64,000 nucleotides of DNA from Porphyra umbilicalis (Eukaryota; Rhodophyta; Bangiophyceae; Bangiales; Bangiaceae): positions 186,001 to 250,000 of the forward strand of contig KV918816.1 of NCBI GenBank assembly GCA_002049455.2. Direction: 5' to 3'. Position 1 is the first letter of the stretch; every line of letters begins with the position of its first letter. A model generated the notes under the pieces. The model worked only from the letters and a program-made list of their open reading frames with translations, did not search any database and had not been told where the DNA came from. The position numbers and the translations under genes are program-made. This document shows positions 59,089 through 64,000 of the stretch, in pieces.

Positions 59089-61616
59089 ATGGCGCCTCCC
59101 ACAGCAGCCGGCAAGGCGGCGACGGCCTCCTCCCCGTCACCCCCTCCCCCATCACTCCTCTCTTCTGCTGATGGCGAGCGCCTAATTTATTGGCTCCGCC
59201 TCGCCAGTGAGGCCGTCGGCGCGTACCCCATGTCCCTCACCGCGCCGCTTCCGGGGACCCCCGACGGTCCCCCCATCCCCGACGGTCCCGAGGCGGCGGC
59301 GGCGGCCGCCGCTGCCGCTGCCGCCGCCGCCTCCCCCGCTTCGGCATCGTCCAAGAAGGGCCCCCCCCGGCGCCCGCGGGCGTCGACCAAGGCCCCCGTC
59401 GGCGCCGCCGGCGGCCGCACCGGCGGCGTGCAAACGCGGCTGTTTGCGCCGACGCCCGCCAAGGCGGCGGCCGACACTCGGGCGGCGGCGGGGGCGGCCG
59501 CGGAGGATCCGCGGGCGGCGGCAGCGTCGTTTTTGCAAGGCCGACCGGGGGGGGTGGCGGCGGCGGCAGCGGCGCTAGCGGCCAAGTTTGGCGAGACGGC
59601 GGCGGCGTGGGCGCGTCGCCTCGCCGACGCGGAAGCGGTGGCGGGTGACGGGGGGGGGTGGCGGGCACGACCGCTGCGGCCAGCGGGACGGGCACGTCGG
59701 CCACGCCCACGGCTGGGTCTGCGTCGGGTGAGGCCCCCGCAGCGTCGCCTTTGAGCAAGGCGGTCAAGGATGAGGGCAAGGCCAGCGCGGCTGCAGGCGT
59801 GGCTGGCAGTACCGCCGCTAGAACGGGCATCAAGACCGTGGGGGGTGAGGGCGCCGCCATCTCTCCCGGGGCCGCTGCAACAGGGACACCTGGAGATGCC
59901 ACCAGCGCCGCGTCTTCTCACGCGGCGGCCGGCCCCCCTGCGGGTGACGCCGCCCCTCCTGCCGCTAGCGCGTGGCCCGACCGCATCCTCGCTTCCCGCG
60001 TCAACTATGGGGTTTCCGGCAAGACGCTCGCGTCACTCACCGCCCTCACGGGGCCGACGCTTGGTGGTACCCCCGCCGCCTTGCGAGTCTGGGATGTTGA
60101 CGCGTCGGTGCTGCCCCTCCCCACCGCCGAGGCCCTCCTCGCCGCGCGGCGCCACGCCAAGGCCCTCTCCGCCGCTGCGATGGCGGCGGCGCGGGTGGCC
60201 CTCATGGCGCACGGTGTTGCGGCGGCCGCGTCGGTCGCCGCGCGAGCATTCGCCGCCGCTGGGGGGGCGGTGCCGGCGCGCACGCCGGCGCCCAAGACGG
60301 CGGCCCTCGAAAAGGTGCGGGTGGCGCTCAAGCGCGTTGAAGCGGCCGCCGAGAAGGAGATCAAAAAGTGGGAGCTGCGCGTGGCGGCAGACGCGGGCAA
60401 GCGCTCGGGGACGGCGATGGCAGCGTCGCAGACGGCGCGCTCGGCCCGCTTCATGAGCTCCTTTGTGCGCAAGGCCCCGCCCGCGGCGGTGGCGGCCAAG
60501 GCGGCGCGCCCGCCCCCGTCAACGGCCACGCCGGCGGCCAAGCTCATTGCGTCGGGGGGCTTCCTCTCCGCGGGGGATATTGACCGGCAGCTCGGACGCG
60601 GGGCGGAGCTGGTCATTGACGTGGACGCGCTCGACGCGGGTGCCGTCAAAGCCGGCAGCACTCTGCCCTCGTCGCCCGCCACGTCGGCCGACGCGGGTGC
60701 GGGGCCGTCTGTCGCGGCTGCGCTCCTTGCCGCTGCAGACGCGGACGCGTCCAACGCGTCGACCGAGCCGGCGGCGGCGGCGGCGCCCTCCCCGCGGCTG
60801 CCGCCCGACACGCTTCGGGCGCTGTTGGCCGACGCGCGTCGGCGGCGGCGCAGCGCCGGTGCTGGCGCCGTGCGGCGGATGGGGGTTGGCGCGACGGCGG
60901 CGGGGGACCGCCTGTGTTTCATCCAACTCGACAAGACCAACCGGCCGCCGTGGTTTGGCGTGTACCCCGGTCGTGGGGGCGGCCGCGGCGGGCAGGGCTC
61001 GGGCGCGCCCCCCCCGCGCCGCGTCGGCCGCCGCCCGACCGGCCGCCGCGCCGGCGTCGATTACGAAGTCGACTCGGACGATGAGTGGGAGGAGGAGGAG
61101 CCGGGCGAGAGCGTCTCGGCCGACGAGGGGGAGGAGGAGGAAGCGGCGGCGGGTTCCGACTGGGACTCGTCGGACGGCGAGGAGTTTATCGCTGAAGACG
61201 ACCCGGAGGAGGGGGAGGACGACGACGATGAGGGCGAGCCAGAGGGCGCCGCCGATGCCGACGCGCCGGCCGCCGCGGACGCGGAGAGGCCGCCGCGGCT
61301 GTCGCCCGACGATGTGATGGACGTGGACGCGGCCGACGGGGCGGCGGCGGTGCCGCCCCCCGCCGTTGGCGCCAAGCGCAAAAAGGCGGCGGACGCGTCG
61401 GCCGGCGGCCGGGAGCGCAAGCGGCGGCGCCGCCGCCGCCGCGCGGCAGCGGCGCCGCTACCCGCGCGGGTGGTCGTGGCCGTCGGCGCCTTTGACGCGG
61501 CGGGCGGGTGGACGCCGCCGGCCGACGCGGCGGCGGCCGCGTTGCTGGCGGCGACGCGGTTTGTGGCCAGCCCGTACGCGCGGGTGGAGGGGGGGGCCCC
61601 GGTGGCCGTCATGTAG
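59089..61616 (+). CDS. CHAF1A: Chromatin assembly factor 1 large subunit (p150/FAS1)
   Basis: The largest CAF-1 subunit deposits H3-H4 behind replication forks. ATG at 59,089 (M-A-P-P-T-A-A-G-K). The first part is Ala-rich. The frame changes at the G run at about 59,650-59,658, which I take as a homopolymer error, and then stays open to 61,616. Landmarks: charged helices A-L-E-K-V-R-V-A-L-K-R-V-E-A-A-A-E-K-E-I-K (about 60,305-60,370) with R-F-M-S-S-F-V-R-K-A-P; the family core F-I-Q-L-D-K-T-N-R-P-P-W-F-G-V (about 60,917); and the hallmark D-Y-E-V-D-S-D-D-E-W-E-E-E-E-P-G-E-S (about 61,060-61,113) with an acidic tract. A basic K-R-K-K and R-K-R-R-R-R-R stretch and a short folded tail follow. 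Total about 840 residues. Confidence 0.9.
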
Positions 61617-62351
61617 GTGCGTGTGCGTGGACCGTTGGCGCGCGGGGGTGGGCGTGGGGGCGTGGGGGGACGCGAGGGAGGGGCGGGACGGGCGTTGGCC
61701 GTTTGCTTGTTGGGAGGGACCGCATCGCCGTTCGAGTCGCGCCCCCTGTACGGCGTCGGTCTCTGTAGGTGTGTCCTGGACAGCGTGTGCCTCTGTACAG
61801 AGGCAGGCCCACCGTAGCAGTTGCCCGGCGCGAGGTCCACATGGCGGCGGTACCGTCGAGCAAGCAAGCCAGTTGGGTATTCTCAGGGTCGTGGCGGTGT
61901 CCCCGCCGCCCCTCGGCACGCGCGCTCACCCAACCCTCTTGCACGGGCGGCGCGCACGCAGAGACCGCGACGCGACGCAGCCCGCCCGCGCGCGCCACCG
62001 GCACGACCACCCACCCCGCACCTCTATGGGTGCGGCGCCCCCCCCCCCCCCCTTCCACGCGTCCGCCCGCAGGCGCGTCGGGGGCCACCCCCCCCTCCCC
62101 GTCGGCCGCGGCGGGTCCCCCGCCGCGCCCGCCGCACCGCGACCGCCGCCACCGCACGGCCCGCCGCCGCCGACGGGCGGGGCGCGCGTTTGAGCGTTCC
62201 CCCCCCCCCACGCGCGCCGCCGCCCACCGGCGGCCGCGTGACGCACAGGGGGCGGGCGGGCGGCGCACCCACACGGGCGCCTTCCCCCCCCCCCGTCACG
62301 TACGGCGCACCCCCCCCCCCCCCCGTCACGTGCGGCGTCCCCCCCCCCCTG
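61617..62351. other. Convergent spacer, CAF-1 and YbeY-like gene
   Basis: No gene supported. Palindrome cctctgtacagagg near 61,790; several C runs from 62,040 on. Confidence 0.4.
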
Positions 62352-63329
62352 TTACGTGCGCCCCCCCCCCCCCCCCCGCCCGCGGGGACAAACCCGTCGG
62401 GCCCCCCCGGGTGGTGAAAGGACCCCCCATAGGCGGCGCGGAGCCCCCCCCACATGGCCCCCAACGCCGCCTCCTCCGCCGCCGCCATCGCCGCCGCCGC
62501 CGCAGCCGCCCCGTGGTCGTGGCCGCCCAGGTGACACAAGCCGTGCGCGAGCACCCGCGGCAGGTGGGTGGAGAGCGTCAAGTCGGGGCGCCGCGCCGCG
62601 GCGCGCGCAACGTACGGCACGCTCACAACGAGGTCGCCGAGGTCCACGCCGGCCCCGTCGGCCGCGTCGGCGGCGGCGGCAACGGCGGCGGCGGCGGCGG
62701 CGGCGTCGCCGCCGTCGGGGGGGAAGGGGGGGAAGGGGGGAACGGCCCCGCGTCAGTGGGGGCGCCGGCGGCGGCGGCGGCAAAGTCCCCACCGACGCGC
62801 GGGGGGGGGGAGGCGTCCCAGACTCGGGGGGGGGGGGGGGAAGCCAAACAATGGCGGCGGCGGCGCCTGCCCGCGGCGGCGGCGACCGCCGCCGCCGCTG
62901 TGGCCGCCCGCCGCCGCCGCCCCCGCCCATCCGTGCAGCCGCGCCGCCGCCGCCGCCGGCGACGCCCACACGGCCGCCGCCTCGACGCCGACGGCCTCCC
63001 CTCCCGGCCCCCCCGGCAGCAGCAATTCTGAGAGTTCCCCCCCCCCCCCCCCCCCCCCGCCCCCCCCCCGCCGCCGCCGCCGCCGCCGCCACCGCCGCCA
63101 CCTCGGCGGGCGAAAACGCCGCCTCGGTCGCCCGAAACGACAGCACGTCGGTCGACGCGCGGATGCCCCGGTAGGCCCCGTTGAGCGCCCGCACCGACGC
63201 GTCAGAGGTGCACCACACGGACGCGGTCGCGGCGGGGCCGCCGACGGCAGCGACGAGGAGCCGCAGCTGCGCGGTGAGCAGCGGGAGGGAGAGGGGGATG
63301 GTGCGTTGGGTGTTGCGGAGGGTAATCAT
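62352..63329 (-). CDS. ybeY: YbeY-like endoribonuclease, likely organellar
   Basis: YbeY is a zinc-dependent RNase of rRNA maturation, in eukaryotes usually in plastids or mitochondria. From Met 63,329 (M-I-T-L-R-N-T-Q-R-T-I-P-L-S-L-P) the frame shows V-R-A-L-N-G-A-Y-R-G-I-R-A-S-T-D-V-L-S-F (family L-N-x-x-Y-R-x-x-x-x-x-T-D-V-L-S-F). In a second frame V-D-L-G-D-L-V-V-S-V and the metal site L-A-H-G-L-C-H-L-G-G-H-D-H (about 62,511-62,551) follow, then A-A-E-E-A-A-L. About 150 residues of Ala/Gly/Pro low complexity separate the two parts, where bacterial YbeY has about 15-20; this is an insertion or partly an intron. Frame changes occur at G/C runs near 63,040-63,070 and 62,820-62,840. The frame is also open upstream to 63,593 with an Arg/Pro-rich sequence that might be a transit peptide. 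The 3' end is uncertain. Confidence 0.75.
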   Translation of the reverse strand: MITLRNTQRTIPLSLPLLTAQLRLLVAAVGGPAATASVWCTSDASVRALNGAYRGIRASTDVLSFRATEAAFSPAEVAAVAAAAAAAGGGRGGGGGGGTLRIAAAGGAGRGGRRRRGGGRVGVAGGGGGAAARMGGGGGGGRPQRRRRSPPPRAGAAAAIVWLPPPPPESGTPPPPRASVGTLPPPPPAPPLTRGRSPLPPLPPRRRRRRRRRRRRCRRRRRGRRGRRGPRRPRCERAVRCARRGAAPRLDALHPPAAGARARLVSPGRPRPRGGCGGGGDGGGGGGGVGGHVGGAPRRLWGVLSPPGGARRVCPRGRGGGGGRT

Positions 63330-64000
63330 GGGGGGCAAGGGGGGGGGGGGGGGGGGGGGGGGGGCAAGATTGCGAGGCAGGGGGGGAGGGAGGGGGGAGG
63401 GGGGGGGGGGGGGGGGGGACGAAACCACCGAGCGCGGGCGGGCGGGCGCGGGCGCGACGGGTGGGGGGCGCGTGAGCGGCACCGGGCGGCGATCGCGGCG
63501 GCGGGATTGCGAGGCGGGCGGGCCGGGTTTGGGTTGTTGTGCGTCGCGTGTCGGCCCGCGCCGGATTTGCGCGTTGCTGCCGCGAGGCTGCACAGCGAGT
63601 GGGCGCTATGTCTATGTGCTGTACGGTACTGTACTGTACGTATCAGATCGGGAGTGGTTGTGGGCCAAGCCATTGCAGCTCGACGTCCTGTCCCGTAGGA
63701 GCGCACGCAACAGCCGATACCGAGTCAAACTGTGGCCCAGATAACCACGGCGTTCCACCGGGCGGTCGGCACTCCAGCACAAGCGCGGCCTCGCGCGGCG
63801 GCACGTTGGTGCCAACGGTATCGCCGACGCAGCCGCCATTCCCGCCCGGGGCCGCCGTGCACCCTCCCCCCGCGTGGGTGGGGGCTTTTGCAAGCCCGCT
63901 GCAACGGCGGCGGCGTTGCTCGGCCCGCCGTCGCGCCCGTGGCGGCGGCGGCGGCTCCACGGGCGGCCGCCGCACGCCGCGCCTGCGCGCGCGCGCGCGC
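63330..64000. other. Right edge of the window
   Basis: Poly-G runs at 63,341-63,363 and 63,400-63,418. A minus-strand frame (63,975-63,643) remains open near the edge, but I see no motif and do not call it. The last 15 bases are alternating GC. Confidence 0.4.

Noticed and set aside
61730-61750. gttcgagtcgcgcc, tRNA B-box-like
   Set aside because: No A box or acceptor stem at the right distance; no tRNA fold found here or elsewhere in the window.
63643-63975. Minus-strand 110-codon frame at the right edge
   Set aside because: Could be the end of a gene outside the window, but there is no motif and the start is not in view.

Overview
The window is eukaryotic nuclear DNA, very GC-rich and intron-poor, with many Ala/Pro/Gly-rich proteins and long C/G homopolymers. 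GT-AG introns are visible in SHMT and in a four-helix membrane protein gene. A eukaryotic CAF-1 large subunit, an MPP6-like protein, a YbeY-type RNase (usual in plastid-bearing lineages) and a Copia element primed by the anticodon arm of initiator tRNA-Met fit an alga. A bangiophycean red alga (Porphyra/Pyropia type) is my best guess, made from composition and gene content, not from a search.

Layout. (A) 1-35 kb is dominated by mobile and repeated DNA. It holds a 131-bp Tc1/mariner-type MITE, a SAP-domain stub against an inverted transposase fragment, a long Pro/Ala-rich ORF, a decayed 27-bp-repeat gene and a 317-bp tandem repeat. It then carries a whole-looking, very young Copia element (11,987-17,737) and a two-gene DNA transposon (about 18.5-25.2 kb). 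That transposon encodes a KDZ/HMGXB3-like transposase and a large SWIM/Cys-cluster protein ending in an Ulp1 (C48) protease. Two more MITE-like elements lie between a divergent pair of zinc-finger paralogues (28.6-29.4 kb and 34.2-35.0 kb). (B) 35-37.7 kb is extremely GC-rich sequence with no gene I can support. (C) 37.7-63.3 kb is host gene territory: a four-helix membrane protein, a pseudokinase-armadillo protein, a thioredoxin-fold/PDI-like protein, a Ser/Thr kinase with a huge low-complexity N-terminus, SHMT, an MPP6-like exosome cofactor, the CAF-1 large subunit and a YbeY-like RNase.

In part C several clearly coding genes change frame only inside C or G runs. I read this as homopolymer sequencing/assembly error and treat these genes as probably intact. 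Because GC-rich DNA rarely contains stops, long open frames here are weak evidence; I called genes only from motifs, start context or compositional sense. The most interesting item is the two-gene KDZ/Ulp1 element. The pseudokinase-ARM fusion and the MITE-rich island between zinc-finger paralogues follow.
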